This document shows positions 36,363-46,339 of a stretch of 64,000 bases of DNA, piece by piece; position 1 is the first letter of the stretch; every line of letters begins with the position of its first letter. A program made the position numbers and the translations under genes. The notes beneath the pieces were generated by a model. That model had not been told where the DNA came from. It was given only the letters and a program-made list of their open reading frames with translations, and did no database searches. Origin of the DNA: an uncultured Flavobacteriaceae bacterium (GTDB lineage: Bacteria > Bacteroidota > Bacteroidia > Flavobacteriales > Flavobacteriaceae); NCBI GenBank assembly GCA_947500435.1, contig CANMRV010000001.1, forward strand, positions 124,001 through 188,000, in the 5' to 3' direction.

Positions 36363-37490
36363 TTAAATCGAAGCTTTCTTGAATTCTGAAGGAGATACAC
36401 CGGTATACTTTTTAAAATACCGATTAAATGATGATTTTGATTTGAATCCACAGTCATAAGCGATTCCCAAAACAGATAGGTGGCCAAAGTCCGAGGAACA
36501 TAATCTTTTCTTAGCTTCCTCAACACGGTAACGATTTACAAAGTCGTAAAAGTTCATTTTGAAGTGTTGGTTTATAACCTGAGAAAGATGGGTTTGTTGC
36601 AAACCACATTCTGAGGAGAGAACTTTTAAGTTGAGGTCTTCATTTAAGTAAGGACTTTCTGTCTCCATATGGTTTGAAAGTGTTTTTGCGAAGTCTTTAA
36701 TCCTTTCCTCATCCAATCCTGATTTTGCATATGATGCTTTTGAAATACCAGACGGGGAAAGGGTTTTAGACATCTCGGCGTTTGAAAAAATAGCGGTTTG
36801 TCTAAAACCGTAAAACCCAAATGCAAGAAGCATTAGGCTCAATAAAATACCTACCAGTGCAAAAGCACTTTTCATAGGGAGAAGCTGAAAATGAATGGAT
36901 CCAAAAATCAGAAAAGAAGCTAAGGCAAACAAAATAAGATAAGAATATACAATGTAGTCCAACCACTTTAAATTGATAAGTTCGTTAAATGAAAATAGGT
37001 CAACAATCTTTTCTCTGTGTTTTCTTAGAAGGACCAAATTCCATACGAAATAAACCAATCCTGAAATTGCCATAGGAACCGCATAATAGTTAGTCCAGAT
37101 ATAAGACCCATTTGAAAAATTTAAAAACCCGTTCGAAGCAATTATCTCTGTAGCATAGACCTTCTGAAAAACAAAAAATAAAAGTATATAAATAGGATAA
37201 ACACCTAAATGGCCAAAAATGATTTTCCATGAAATCGAATGACCAGTCAGAATCCTTATATAAAGGAAGAGAAGAGGGGTTCCAAGCAACGGAAGTCCGA
37301 AGCCAAGAATCGCCCATACACCTTTTAGTTCAAAATGATAAATAGTAATTAAGGCAAATGTTATTTGGAATAGGGTAACGGCAATCCAACATAGGAAGAA
37401 ATAATCCTCAAGCTTTTTCGATTGTTTGAAAAACATCAAAAGGAACATGAGAATACCAATTCCCAAACCTGCATTTAAAATAGATTCCAT
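36363..37490 (-). CDS. Membrane-bound AraC-family regulator
   Basis: 375 residues. The N-terminal 235 residues form about seven hydrophobic helices, and the C-terminal 100 residues are an AraC HTH domain (LSSECGLQQTHLSQVINQHF and GIAYDCGFKSKSSFNRYFKKYTGVSPSEF). The signal is unknown. The downstream membrane protein and hydrolase genes are on the same strand, so it may control them. Confidence 0.88.
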   Translation of the reverse strand: MESILNAGLGIGILMFLLMFFKQSKKLEDYFFLCWIAVTLFQITFALITIYHFELKGVWAILGFGLPLLGTPLLFLYIRILTGHSISWKIIFGHLGVYPIYILLFFVFQKVYATEIIASNGFLNFSNGSYIWTNYYAVPMAISGLVYFVWNLVLLRKHREKIVDLFSFNELINLKWLDYIVYSYLILFALASFLIFGSIHFQLLPMKSAFALVGILLSLMLLAFGFYGFRQTAIFSNAEMSKTLSPSGISKASYAKSGLDEERIKDFAKTLSNHMETESPYLNEDLNLKVLSSECGLQQTHLSQVINQHFKMNFYDFVNRYRVEEAKKRLCSSDFGHLSVLGIAYDCGFKSKSSFNRYFKKYTGVSPSEFKKASI

Positions 37491-37549
37491 AAAAATAATT
37501 ACCTCTTATGAACACAAGCTAATCATTTCTAAGGTATCCGATAAATAAT

Positions 37550-38599
37550 CTATTCTGATTCAAAAGAATTCCACCCCTGAGCCGTTAGCGGAATTTTAGT
37601 ATCCCCACGTGTAATCAAATGAGCCCCCTCAGAAGCATCGGTCATATGACCAATTATAGATAGATTCGGATTCCCTTTTATCTTGTCAAAATCTGATTGA
37701 GCAACGGTAAATAGCAATTCATAATCCTCACCACCACTAAGCGCGACCATGGTGCTATCAATGTTGAATTCCTCGCAAGCGGATATTACTGTAGGGTCTA
37801 AAGGAATTTTATCTTCGTACAAATTACAACCAACATCACTGTTTTTACATAAATGTAAAATTTCAGATGATAGTCCATCACTAATATCGATCATTGAAGT
37901 GGGTTGAACGCCTAAAACCTGCAATAATCCTGAAATATCTTTTCGCGCTTCAGGCTTTAGTTGGCGTTCTACTATATAAGAATACGGTTCCAAATCAGGT
38001 TGACTGTTCGGGTTGACTTTAAAAACTTCCTTCTCACGTTCAAGAACTTGGAGGCCCATATAAGCTCCACCCAAATCCCCAGAAACCACTAACAAATCAT
38101 TTGGTTTTGCCCCTTTTCGGTAGGCTATGTTTTCCTCATTTGCTTCTCCAATAGCTGTTATGCTAATAAGTAACCCTGTAGTCGAAGAGGTTGTATCTCC
38201 ACCAATCAAATCAACCTTATATTTTTTACAAGCTAGGGCAATTCCTGCATACAATTCCTCAATCGCCTCCAACGGGAAACGATTCGAAACCGCTATTGAA
38301 ACTGTAATTTGGGTAGCTGTAGCATTCATCGCATAGATATCTGATAGATTAACAACAACCGCCTTGTAACCCAAATGTTTTAAGGGCACATAGCTGAGGT
38401 CAAAATGAACACCCTCTATGAGTAGGTCCGTAGAAAGCACTGTTTTTTTATACTTGAAATCAAGAACTGCAGCATCATCACCGATTCCTTTTACCGTCGA
38501 TTCATGCTGAATAGTAAATTCTTTCGTCAAATGGTCTATTAGTCCAAACTCACCTAATTTTTCCAAGGAAGTCCGCCCCTGATTTTTATCTTCTAGCAT
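37550..38599 (-). CDS. thiL: Thiamine-monophosphate kinase
   Basis: 349 residues of the AIR synthase-like fold. Family features are GIGDDAAVL (metal and substrate site), LSTDLLIEGVHFDL, LIGGDTTSS and LSGGEDYELLFTV. It phosphorylates thiamine phosphate to thiamine diphosphate in the last step of cofactor synthesis. No TPP riboswitch is visible upstream. It diverges from the choice-of-anchor protein gene at 38749. Confidence 0.95.
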   Translation of the reverse strand: MLEDKNQGRTSLEKLGEFGLIDHLTKEFTIQHESTVKGIGDDAAVLDFKYKKTVLSTDLLIEGVHFDLSYVPLKHLGYKAVVVNLSDIYAMNATATQITVSIAVSNRFPLEAIEELYAGIALACKKYKVDLIGGDTTSSTTGLLISITAIGEANEENIAYRKGAKPNDLLVVSGDLGGAYMGLQVLEREKEVFKVNPNSQPDLEPYSYIVERQLKPEARKDISGLLQVLGVQPTSMIDISDGLSSEILHLCKNSDVGCNLYEDKIPLDPTVISACEEFNIDSTMVALSGGEDYELLFTVAQSDFDKIKGNPNLSIIGHMTDASEGAHLITRGDTKIPLTAQGWNSFESE

Positions 38600-38748
38600 A
38601 ATGCAAAAGTAGAAGTATTACTGCAAGCGGCAATAAATATCCAATCTTTTGTAGGGTTATCATAGTTTAAACTGTTGTAGTTATGATTGACTTTAACGGT
38701 ACCAGAATTTGATATCCTTTATCTTTACTGAATTAAATAAAAGTTGAA

Positions 38749-39981
38749 ATGAAAAAACCTGTTTTCTTAAGCCTCTTCCTCCTACTATTTATCGGATGCT
38801 CGAGTAGTGATGATAGTCCAGATATAAATAACCCAGGTAACGAGGCGGATGCTCTTACTAATGTTACTCCATGTGCAAATGGTATGGCAGGAGTTTACCC
38901 TTGCAATGGGTATGATTTTATTGGACGAATTCCGCTATCGGATTTTGGTGCAGAATCAGGTAATGATAGTTGGGGATGGACAGACACAACAACAGGTAAA
39001 GAATATGCCTTAATGGGGCTTGACAACGGAACCGCTTTCGTAGATATTACTGATGAGGAAAACTTGATTTACTTGGGAAAATTACCCGCTGCGGGGGATC
39101 CAATTTCATGGCATGACATAAAGGTTTACCAAGACCATGCGTTTGTAGTATCTGAAGCTCCGGGACATGGCATGCAGGTTTTTGACTTAACTAAACTACG
39201 CAATGTTGATAATCCGCCTGCAACTTTTGAGGCCGATGCTAGGTATACGGGTTTTGGAAGTGCTCACAATATTGTTATCAACGAGGATACAGGTTTTGCC
39301 TATGTAGTGGGAACGGTCCGCAATGATGCCTTCCGAGGTGGCGCTCATTTTATTAACATTCAAGACCCGAAAAATCCTGTGGCCGCTGGCGGATATGCCG
39401 AAAATGGGTACTCTCACGATGCACAGGTTATAACCTACAACGGACCTGATTCAGATTATACAGGAAGAGAAATTTATGTAGGTGCAAATGAAGATGTGGT
39501 CATAATTGCGGATGTTACCGACAAGGAAAACCCTAGAAATATTTCTACCGTGGATTATCCAAATATCGAATACACCCATCAAGGTTGGTTTACGGATGAC
39601 CAGCGTTATTTTATATTGGGAGATGAGTTGGATGAAGCCCGACAAGGTTTCAAATCTCGAACGCTGATTTTCGATTTTTCCGACTTGGATAATCCTGTTC
39701 AACATGACACCTATTTAGGAACCACTAGTGCTATTGACCACAACGGTTATGTAAAAGGCAATGAATATTACTTAGCAAATTATACTGCGGGAGTACGTGT
39801 TTTGGATATTTCAGGCATTGCAAATAAAACGATTACAGAATCAGGGTTTTTTGACACCTATCCTAGTACAGACAATGCCGATTTTGCAGGTGTCTGGAGT
39901 GTTTATCCCTATTTTACAAGTGGAAAAATTGTAGTAAGCGACATCAACTCAGGTCTGTTTATTATCAGAAAATCGAATTAG
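38749..39981 (+). CDS. Lipoprotein with LVIVD repeats, choice-of-anchor B family
   Basis: 410 residues, with lipobox LFIGC and a SSSDDS spacer typical of outer-membrane lipoproteins of Bacteroidota. The body is a beta-propeller with LVIVD-like repeats (YALMGLDNGTAFVDITDEEN, HAFVVSEAPGHGMQVFDLTK, DVVIIADVTDKENPRNIS). A PCANGMAGVYPCNGYD segment with two Cys is near the start and is seen in choice-of-anchor B proteins. It is probably displayed on the surface. The next gene starts 2 bp later. Confidence 0.88.
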   Translation: MKKPVFLSLFLLLFIGCSSSDDSPDINNPGNEADALTNVTPCANGMAGVYPCNGYDFIGRIPLSDFGAESGNDSWGWTDTTTGKEYALMGLDNGTAFVDITDEENLIYLGKLPAAGDPISWHDIKVYQDHAFVVSEAPGHGMQVFDLTKLRNVDNPPATFEADARYTGFGSAHNIVINEDTGFAYVVGTVRNDAFRGGAHFINIQDPKNPVAAGGYAENGYSHDAQVITYNGPDSDYTGREIYVGANEDVVIIADVTDKENPRNISTVDYPNIEYTHQGWFTDDQRYFILGDELDEARQGFKSRTLIFDFSDLDNPVQHDTYLGTTSAIDHNGYVKGNEYYLANYTAGVRVLDISGIANKTITESGFFDTYPSTDNADFAGVWSVYPYFTSGKIVVSDINSGLFIIRKSN

Positions 39982-39983
39982 GA

Positions 39984-41330
39984 ATGAAGAGAGCTTTCGG
40001 CATATTCATACTAATTTTTGCCCTTGCTTGCACCAAAGATTCTGAAATTGTAAGTGGAGATATAATCCCTAAAACATCATTTTTAGGAGAGGTAGATTGG
40101 ATAAAAAGTTTCGGTGGCTCTGGAGAAGACACGGCAAGAGCAATAATTGCTATAAAAGATGGTGGATATGCCGTTTTGGGTTTTTCAAATAGTACGGATG
40201 GTGATTTGGATGGAAAAACTGCAGCTGTAAATGACTATTGGTTGTTAAAGCTAGATGAAACCGGAAATCTACAATGGACCAAAACTTACGGAGGAAGCAA
40301 AGATGACAAGGGCCAGAGTTTGGTGCAAACAAAAGATGGTGGGTATGCCTTAACGGGTTATGCCATGAGTAGTGATGGTGATGGAAGTGTCAACAAAGGG
40401 TTTCACGATAATTGGATTCTAAAGTTAGATTACGCTGGAAATATCGAGTGGGAAAAGAGCTTCGGGTTTTCCGGACATGATCATTCCTACGACCTTATTG
40501 AAACGGAAGATGGTGGACTGTTTTTCGTTGGATTTTTAGATATTACTTCAGCAAGAGCAGATGGCAACACCGAAAAAAGGAATTCACTAACCGCGCATGG
40601 GGTAGGCGAGTTTTGGGGAACGAAAATAGATGCTAAAGCTAACGTGGAGTGGCGAGGATATTTTGGCGGAACAAATAATGACCGTGCCCATTCGGTAGTC
40701 CGAGCTAATGATGGCGGATATGTAATGGCTGGATTTACAGAGAGTAATGATTTTGATATAGCGAATTCCCGGGGCAGTTATGATTTCTGGGCGGTTAAAG
40801 TTGATGATAAGGGCAATATGGTCTGGGAAAACTCTTTCGGTGGAACTGGAATAGAACAAGCTCAAGACATTTCTAAAACAGCTGATGGCGGTTATGTAAT
40901 CACCGGAAATACATTTAGCAATGATACTGATGTTTCGAAAAATAATGGAGCATCTGACGTTTGGTTGATTAAGATTGACGCGAACGGAAAAAAAGTTTGG
41001 GATAGAAGTTATGGAGGCACTGAATTTGAAGATGGGCAAAGTGTTACCTTGAGCAAAGATGGCGGCTTTATCATCGCTGGAAATTCCAAAAGCACGAACA
41101 ATGACTTGAATGCGAATGCGGGCGAAAATGATATTTGGCTAATAAAAACAGATGCCAACGGTACTATGGAATGGCAAAAATCATTCGGTGGGGCCGGTCT
41201 CGATTTTGGTTTCGACGCCATAGAAACTGAAGACGGAAGCATTATCTTGATTGGTGAAACATCGAGCGAAGATTTTCTTGGTCTACAAAACAAGGGGAAA
41301 TCCGATGTTGTAATTATAAAGGTTAAATAG
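39984..41330 (+). CDS. Lipoprotein with tandem Gly/Asp beta-propeller repeats
   Basis: 448 residues; the signal peptide ends at ALAC. The mature part is seven or so repeats of about 50 residues with the pattern SFGGSGEDTARAIIAIKDGGYAV, W-x-x-K-x-x-x-x-G, and D-G-G-Y. They form a propeller similar to those in other surface proteins. It is coupled to the choice-of-anchor B gene (2-bp gap). No catalytic motif is visible. The 232-bp gap after it holds the SUF promoter. Confidence 0.85.
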   Translation: MKRAFGIFILIFALACTKDSEIVSGDIIPKTSFLGEVDWIKSFGGSGEDTARAIIAIKDGGYAVLGFSNSTDGDLDGKTAAVNDYWLLKLDETGNLQWTKTYGGSKDDKGQSLVQTKDGGYALTGYAMSSDGDGSVNKGFHDNWILKLDYAGNIEWEKSFGFSGHDHSYDLIETEDGGLFFVGFLDITSARADGNTEKRNSLTAHGVGEFWGTKIDAKANVEWRGYFGGTNNDRAHSVVRANDGGYVMAGFTESNDFDIANSRGSYDFWAVKVDDKGNMVWENSFGGTGIEQAQDISKTADGGYVITGNTFSNDTDVSKNNGASDVWLIKIDANGKKVWDRSYGGTEFEDGQSVTLSKDGGFIIAGNSKSTNNDLNANAGENDIWLIKTDANGTMEWQKSFGGAGLDFGFDAIETEDGSIILIGETSSEDFLGLQNKGKSDVVIIKVK

Positions 41331-41482
41331 AGAAATTATGCAGTTCTGTTTATCAGAAAAACACCTCGCCTAACATTCTAGAGTGACTACTAATTCATTC
41401 TTAAAATCTACACTGGTTTTTTTGTGGATTCTTCCATAGAAAACCCCTATTTCAACATACGTTATAATAATGTTAGGAACTC

Positions 41483-41512
41483 TTGTAAAAAGAGACTTAT
41501 ACCCTATATTTG
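41483..41512 (+). promoter_or_regulatory. SUF operon promoter
   Basis: TTG at 41483-41485 and TATATTTG at 41505-41512 are separated by 19 nt, matching the Bacteroidota TTG-N19-TAnnTTTG form. The predicted start is near 41519, about 44 bp before the sufA-like gene. Confidence 0.75.
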
Positions 41513-41529
41513 TAAACTATTTAGAATCA

Positions 41530-41547
41530 TACCAAATAAATTTGGTA
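41530..41547 (+). promoter_or_regulatory. Palindromic operator of the SUF operon
   Basis: TACCAAAT and ATTTGGTA form perfect 8-bp arms with the 2-bp spacer AA. It lies about 10 nt after the predicted start and 15 bp before the ATG. A repressor bound there would block elongation or initiation. An Fe-S-sensing Rrf2/IscR-type factor or a metal regulator is plausible, but the regulator is not in the window. Confidence 0.7.
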
Positions 41548-41562
41548 CTAAGCTAGAATATT

Positions 41563-41892
41563 ATGATTCAAGTATCAGAAACAGCCAAGCAAAAAGTGAT
41601 GAACCTTATGACAGAAGGAGGCTTTGACGCGTCAAAGGACTATGTTCGTGTAGGCGTGAAAAGTGGTGGCTGCAGCGGTTTATCCTATGAATTGGACTTT
41701 GATAATAAGATGGGTGAGACGGATAAGGTCTTTGAAGACAATGATGTTCGTATCATCGTAGATAAGAAAAGCTTTTTATACTTGGTCGGCACGGTCCTTG
41801 AATATTCGGGCGGCTTGAACGGAAAAGGGTTTGTATTTAACAATCCAAATGCACAGCGCACCTGTGGTTGCGGCGAAAGTTTTTCACTATAA
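41563..41892 (+). CDS. sufA: A-type Fe-S assembly protein (SufA/IscA family)
   Basis: 109 residues with the three conserved cysteines of A-type carriers, C37 in SGGCSGLSYE and C101/C103 in RTCGCGES. It carries or transfers Fe-S clusters to target proteins. It is the first gene of the SUF region, 15 bp after the palindrome, and 16 bp before sufB. Confidence 0.93.
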   Translation: MIQVSETAKQKVMNLMTEGGFDASKDYVRVGVKSGGCSGLSYELDFDNKMGETDKVFEDNDVRIIVDKKSFLYLVGTVLEYSGGLNGKGFVFNNPNAQRTCGCGESFSL

Positions 41893-41908
41893 TTTGACAC
41901 ATTAGAGA

Positions 41909-43354
41909 ATGGCATATACTGAAGAGGAATTAAAGAAGGAACTAGAAACCAAAGAATATGAATATGGTTTCTACACGGATATTGAGTCAGATACTTTCCC
42001 AAAGGGTTTGAATGAAGACATTGTTCGTGCGATTTCAAAAAAGAAGAATGAGCCGGAATGGATGACCGATTGGCGTTTGGAAGCTTTCCGCATTTGGGAA
42101 AAGATGGACGAGCCAGAATGGGCAAATGTGCACTACGAAAAACCAGATTTTCAGGCTATCAGTTACTACTCTGCACCTAAGGCGGCTGACCCTAATAAGT
42201 CATTGGAAGATGTAGATCCTGATTTGTTGGAAATGTATCGAAAGTTGGGAATTTCAGTTGATGAGCAAAAGAAACTCCAAAATGTTGCTGTTGATATTGT
42301 TGTCGATTCTGTTTCCGTAGCAACAACTTTCAAAAAGACTTTAGCTGAAAAAGGCATAATCTTTATGCCGATTTCTGAGGCGATTCAAGAACATCCGGAG
42401 TTGGTGAAGAAATATATGGGTACAGTTGTGCCTAAAACAGATAACTTTTATGCAGCTTTAAATTCGGCAGTATTTACGGATGGTTCTTTCTGTTATATTC
42501 CAAAGGGCGTTAAATGTCCTATGGAATTATCAACCTACTTTAGAATTAATGAAGGAGGAACTGGACAGTTTGAACGTACACTTGTAATTGCAGATGAGAG
42601 CAGCTATGTAAGTTATTTAGAAGGATGTACAGCACCGTCGAGAGATGAAAATCAATTGCACGCCGCTGTTGTTGAGTTGATTGCACTTGATAACGCTGAG
42701 ATAAAATACTCAACGGTACAAAACTGGTATCCTGGCAATGCGGAGGGTAAAGGAGGGGTTTATAACTTCGTAACCAAAAGGGGTATATGTGAGAAGAATG
42801 CAAAAATCTCATGGACACAAGTTGAAACTGGTTCCGCAGTAACTTGGAAATATCCTTCTTGTATCCTTAAAGGAAATAATTCAGTAGGAGAGTTTTATTC
42901 CATAGCGGTAACCAACAATTACCAACAAGCGGATACGGGGACTAAGATGATTCACTTGGGAAAAAACACTCGAAGTACAATTATATCCAAAGGAATATCC
43001 GCTGGAAAATCTCAGAATAGTTATAGAGGATTGGTTCAAATTGGTTCGAGAGCAGAGAATGCAAGAAACTTTTCGCAATGTGATTCCCTGTTGATGGGTA
43101 ATGAATGTGGAGCACATACTTTTCCGTATATCGAGGCAAAAAACAAATCAGCTCAAATCGAACACGAGGCAACTACAAGTAAAATTGGTGAAGACCAGAT
43201 TTTCTATTGTAACCAGCGAGGTATCGATACTGAAAAAGCCATTGCTCTAATCGTAAACGGATTCAGCAAAGAAGTACTGAATAAACTTCCCATGGAATTC
43301 GCAGTTGAAGCTCAAAAACTTCTTGAAATAAGTTTGGAAGGTTCTGTGGGATAA
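41909..43354 (+). CDS. sufB: Fe-S cluster scaffold SufB
   Basis: 481 residues, full length. Conserved SufB segments are [40 protein letters not shown] and [17 protein letters not shown]. SufB forms the SufBC2D complex that assembles clusters with SufC ATPase activity. An unrelated lipoprotein gene follows at 11 bp, before sufC. Confidence 0.97.
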   Translation: MAYTEEELKKELETKEYEYGFYTDIESDTFPKGLNEDIVRAISKKKNEPEWMTDWRLEAFRIWEKMDEPEWANVHYEKPDFQAISYYSAPKAADPNKSLEDVDPDLLEMYRKLGISVDEQKKLQNVAVDIVVDSVSVATTFKKTLAEKGIIFMPISEAIQEHPELVKKYMGTVVPKTDNFYAALNSAVFTDGSFCYIPKGVKCPMELSTYFRINEGGTGQFERTLVIADESSYVSYLEGCTAPSRDENQLHAAVVELIALDNAEIKYSTVQNWYPGNAEGKGGVYNFVTKRGICEKNAKISWTQVETGSAVTWKYPSCILKGNNSVGEFYSIAVTNNYQQADTGTKMIHLGKNTRSTIISKGISAGKSQNSYRGLVQIGSRAENARNFSQCDSLLMGNECGAHTFPYIEAKNKSAQIEHEATTSKIGEDQIFYCNQRGIDTEKAIALIVNGFSKEVLNKLPMEFAVEAQKLLEISLEGSVG

Positions 43355-43365
43355 GAAAATTGAAA

Positions 43366-44238
43366 ATGAAAAAACATATAATCATTCTGTTGTCCTTTAC
43401 CGTTCTTGCCTTTTCCTGCAAAGAAGTTAAGAAAGAAGTAAAAGAGGAGGTAGCCGCGATAGTTAAACCGGAAGTAAAGCTATACACTTTTGATGGGGGT
43501 ACCGTAATGGTAAACAATCTAGAATTGTTTTCACAAGACACCACCTATCATGGCCAGACCAAAGAATTTGCAGATGCTTTTTATGTTATCAGTCACCCCA
43601 ATGGAAATCTAATGTGGGATGCTGGACTTCCAGAAGGGTTAGTCGGTTTACCAGAACCTTTTACAGACCCTAGCGGTGCGTTCACGGTTTCGAGGAGAGA
43701 TTCCGTAGTGAATCAGTTAAAATCCATAGGTATGGAAATTGACGATATTCAATATATCGCCCTTTCGCACACGCATTTTGACCATAGCGGTCATGCGAAT
43801 ACCTTTAAGAATTCAACATGGTTAGTGCAAGAAATTGAATTCGATTCGATTACCAGTGAAACCTCTCAAAAAGCAAACGCGGATAATTACAATGCGATAA
43901 AAGAACTTACTAAAACAAAAAAATTGAATGGCGATTTCGATGTATTTGGTGATGGTAGTGTGGTTATCAAATCAATGCCGGGCCATACTCCTGGACATCA
44001 AGTATTGTATGTAGACTTGCCTGAACACGGGCCGCTTTTACTAACCGGTGATTTGTATCATCTATATGAAAACAGAGAACACAAGAGAGTCCCTATTTTC
44101 AATTTTGATGTGGAACAAACTCTAAAAAGTATGGATGCTTTTGAAGCTTTTGCGAAAGAAAAGAATGCAAAAGTCTATTTACAGCACCAAAAAGAAGATT
44201 TTAATAAAATGCCAAAGGCACCTGAATATTTAAAGTAA
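43366..44238 (+). CDS. Metallo-beta-lactamase-fold lipoprotein (lactonase-like) inside the SUF operon
   Basis: 290 residues from ATG 43366 (an earlier TTG is not used). The signal peptide ends at AFSC, then a Lys/Glu spacer (KEVKKEVKEEV). The metal motif is SHTHFDHSGHAN (HxHxDH), and the second site has PGHTPGHQ and LTGDLYH. The layout with Tyr/Phe residues resembles AHL-lactonases, so it could open lactone rings, but many MBL enzymes share it. It lies between sufB and sufC with gaps of 11 and 5 bp, so it is transcribed with Fe-S assembly genes but is exported. Its function there is unknown. Confidence 0.87.
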   Translation: MKKHIIILLSFTVLAFSCKEVKKEVKEEVAAIVKPEVKLYTFDGGTVMVNNLELFSQDTTYHGQTKEFADAFYVISHPNGNLMWDAGLPEGLVGLPEPFTDPSGAFTVSRRDSVVNQLKSIGMEIDDIQYIALSHTHFDHSGHANTFKNSTWLVQEIEFDSITSETSQKANADNYNAIKELTKTKKLNGDFDVFGDGSVVIKSMPGHTPGHQVLYVDLPEHGPLLLTGDLYHLYENREHKRVPIFNFDVEQTLKSMDAFEAFAKEKNAKVYLQHQKEDFNKMPKAPEYLK

Positions 44239-44243
44239 AAAAT

Positions 44244-44996
44244 ATGCTTAAGATCAATGATTTACACGCTAGTGTAGAGGATAAGGAAATATTAAACGGA
44301 ATCAACCTTGAAGTAAATGCGGGGGAAGTCCATGCGATAATGGGCCCCAATGGTTCAGGGAAAAGCACTTTGGCGGCTGTAATTGCAGGAAAGGAAGAGT
44401 TTAAAGTTACCAAAGGAAATGTTGTTTTAGATGGCGAAGATTTGGAAGATGATGCTCCTGAAGAAAGAGCTCATAAAGGCGTTTTTCTTTCGTTTCAATA
44501 CCCGGTTGAGATTCCAGGTGTTTCAGTGACCAATTTTATGAAGACGGCTATTAACGAATCCCGAAAGGCAAAAGGTTTAGAAGATATGCCTGCGAACCAG
44601 ATGTTAAAGATGATTCGCGAAAAAGCTGAAATGTTGGAAATTGACAGAAAGTTTTTATCCCGTTCACTTAACGAAGGTTTCTCAGGAGGAGAGAAAAAGC
44701 GAAATGAAATCTTTCAAATGGCAATGCTTGAACCCAAGTTGGCCATCTTAGATGAGACCGATTCTGGTTTGGATATTGACGCACTTCGTATAGTTGCAAA
44801 TGGTGTCAACAAATTGAAAAGTAAGGACAACGCGGTAATTGTAATTACCCACTACCAGCGTTTATTAGAATATATCGTTCCCGATTTTGTACATGTATTA
44901 CACAATGGAAAAATTGTAAAATCTGGAGGCAAGGAATTGGCGTTAGAGCTGGAAGCAAAAGGATACGATTGGATTAAGCAAGAAGCAACGGTTTAG
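44244..44996 (+). CDS. sufC: Fe-S assembly ATPase SufC
   Basis: 250 residues, an ABC ATPase. Walker A is GPNGSGKST, the signature is FSGGEKKRNEI, and Walker B is LAILDETDSGLDIDAL. It partners SufB and SufD. The gaps to its neighbours are 5 and 4 bp. Confidence 0.97.
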   Translation: MLKINDLHASVEDKEILNGINLEVNAGEVHAIMGPNGSGKSTLAAVIAGKEEFKVTKGNVVLDGEDLEDDAPEERAHKGVFLSFQYPVEIPGVSVTNFMKTAINESRKAKGLEDMPANQMLKMIREKAEMLEIDRKFLSRSLNEGFSGGEKKRNEIFQMAMLEPKLAILDETDSGLDIDALRIVANGVNKLKSKDNAVIVITHYQRLLEYIVPDFVHVLHNGKIVKSGGKELALELEAKGYDWIKQEATV

Positions 44997-45000
44997 AATT

Positions 45001-46317
45001 ATGGATTTAAAAGATAAATTAGTTTCTTCCTTCATGGCGTTTGAGAACAACGTCGATATCGACCATCCGGTGCATGATGTGCGCACGGAGGCTATGAAGA
45101 ATTTTGAACAGAAGGGCTTTCCATCTAAAAAAGAAGAGGCTTGGAAGTATACTTCGCTGAACAGTCTTCAAAAGATTGATTTCAGTATTTTTCCAAAACA
45201 GGATAACGCACTGGATTATAAAGATGTCAAGAAGTACTTTATTCATGACATCGACACTTATAAAATCGTTTTTATCGATGGTATTTATAGCTCCAATCTT
45301 TCGGAAACAACTCACGATGGAGTAGATATTTGTTTGATGAGTTCAGCTTTGACAAAGGCGATGTACAAGGCGGTCATCGATGTATATTTCAATAAGGTGG
45401 CCTCTAAAGATGAGTCGTTGACAACTTTGAATACCGCTTTTAGTAGAGAAGGAGCTTACATCTACATTCCTAAGAATAAAATGCCGAAGAAGCCTGTTGA
45501 AATAGTCCACTTTGCCACTGGAAACGAGGCATCTTTGATGTTACAGCCAAGAAACTTGATAATTGTTGAAGAAAACGCGGAGCTACAAGTTATCGAACGT
45601 CATCAGAGTTTGACTTCTAATGAAGTATTGACGAATTCTGTAACTGAAATATTTGCTGCCAAGAGTGCAATAATAGATTATTACAAAGTACAGAATGATG
45701 CAGCTACGGCTTCATTGATTGACAATACGTACATCAATCAAAAGAGCAAGAGTTTTGTAAACGTCCATACCTTTTCCTTCGGAGGAAAGTTAACACGGAA
45801 CAATCTCAACTTCTATCAGAATGGCGAATACATGGATTCGACCATGAAAGGGGTTACCATTCTTGGTGAAAAGCAGCATGTTGACCACCATACCTTGGTA
45901 CACCATATAGAGCCCAACTGCGAAAGCCATCAAGATTATAAAGGTATTTATGGTGAAAATTCTACAGGGGTTTTTAACGGAAAGATTATTGTAGACAAAA
46001 TTGCTCAAAAAACCAATGCCTTTCAGCAGAACAATAATATTCTGATAAGCGACAAGGCAACTATTAATACGAAACCTCAACTAGAGATTTTTGCTGATGA
46101 TGTTAAGTGTTCGCACGGTTGTACCATTGGTCAATTAGATGAGGATGCCATGTTTTATTTGCAATCTAGAGGGATTCCTGAAAAAGAAGCGCGTGCGTTG
46201 CTAATGTATGCTTTTGCAAATAACGTGTTAGAGAGTGTTCGTATTCCCGAATTGAAAGCTAGAATTAATAAATTGATTGCGAAGAAATTAGGTGTAAATC
46301 TTGGTTTTGACTTGTAG
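45001..46317 (+). CDS. sufD: Fe-S assembly protein SufD
   Basis: 438 residues, paralogous to SufB in its C-terminal half. SufD features include KKEEAWKYTSL, VDHHTLVHHIEPNCESHQDYKG and IFADDVKCSHGCTIGQLDEDA. It forms the SufBC2D complex. It is followed by a beta-barrel gene whose start lies 22 bp downstream. Confidence 0.96.
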   Translation: MDLKDKLVSSFMAFENNVDIDHPVHDVRTEAMKNFEQKGFPSKKEEAWKYTSLNSLQKIDFSIFPKQDNALDYKDVKKYFIHDIDTYKIVFIDGIYSSNLSETTHDGVDICLMSSALTKAMYKAVIDVYFNKVASKDESLTTLNTAFSREGAYIYIPKNKMPKKPVEIVHFATGNEASLMLQPRNLIIVEENAELQVIERHQSLTSNEVLTNSVTEIFAAKSAIIDYYKVQNDAATASLIDNTYINQKSKSFVNVHTFSFGGKLTRNNLNFYQNGEYMDSTMKGVTILGEKQHVDHHTLVHHIEPNCESHQDYKGIYGENSTGVFNGKIIVDKIAQKTNAFQQNNNILISDKATINTKPQLEIFADDVKCSHGCTIGQLDEDAMFYLQSRGIPEKEARALLMYAFANNVLESVRIPELKARINKLIAKKLGVNLGFDL

Positions 46318-46339
46318 ACAAAACAACATACAAAAGATA

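Noticed and set aside
38670..38690. TGTTGTAGT upstream of the choice-of-anchor gene as another site of the repeat family
   Set aside because: The nearest similar 9-mer is 26 bp away and the box is missing.
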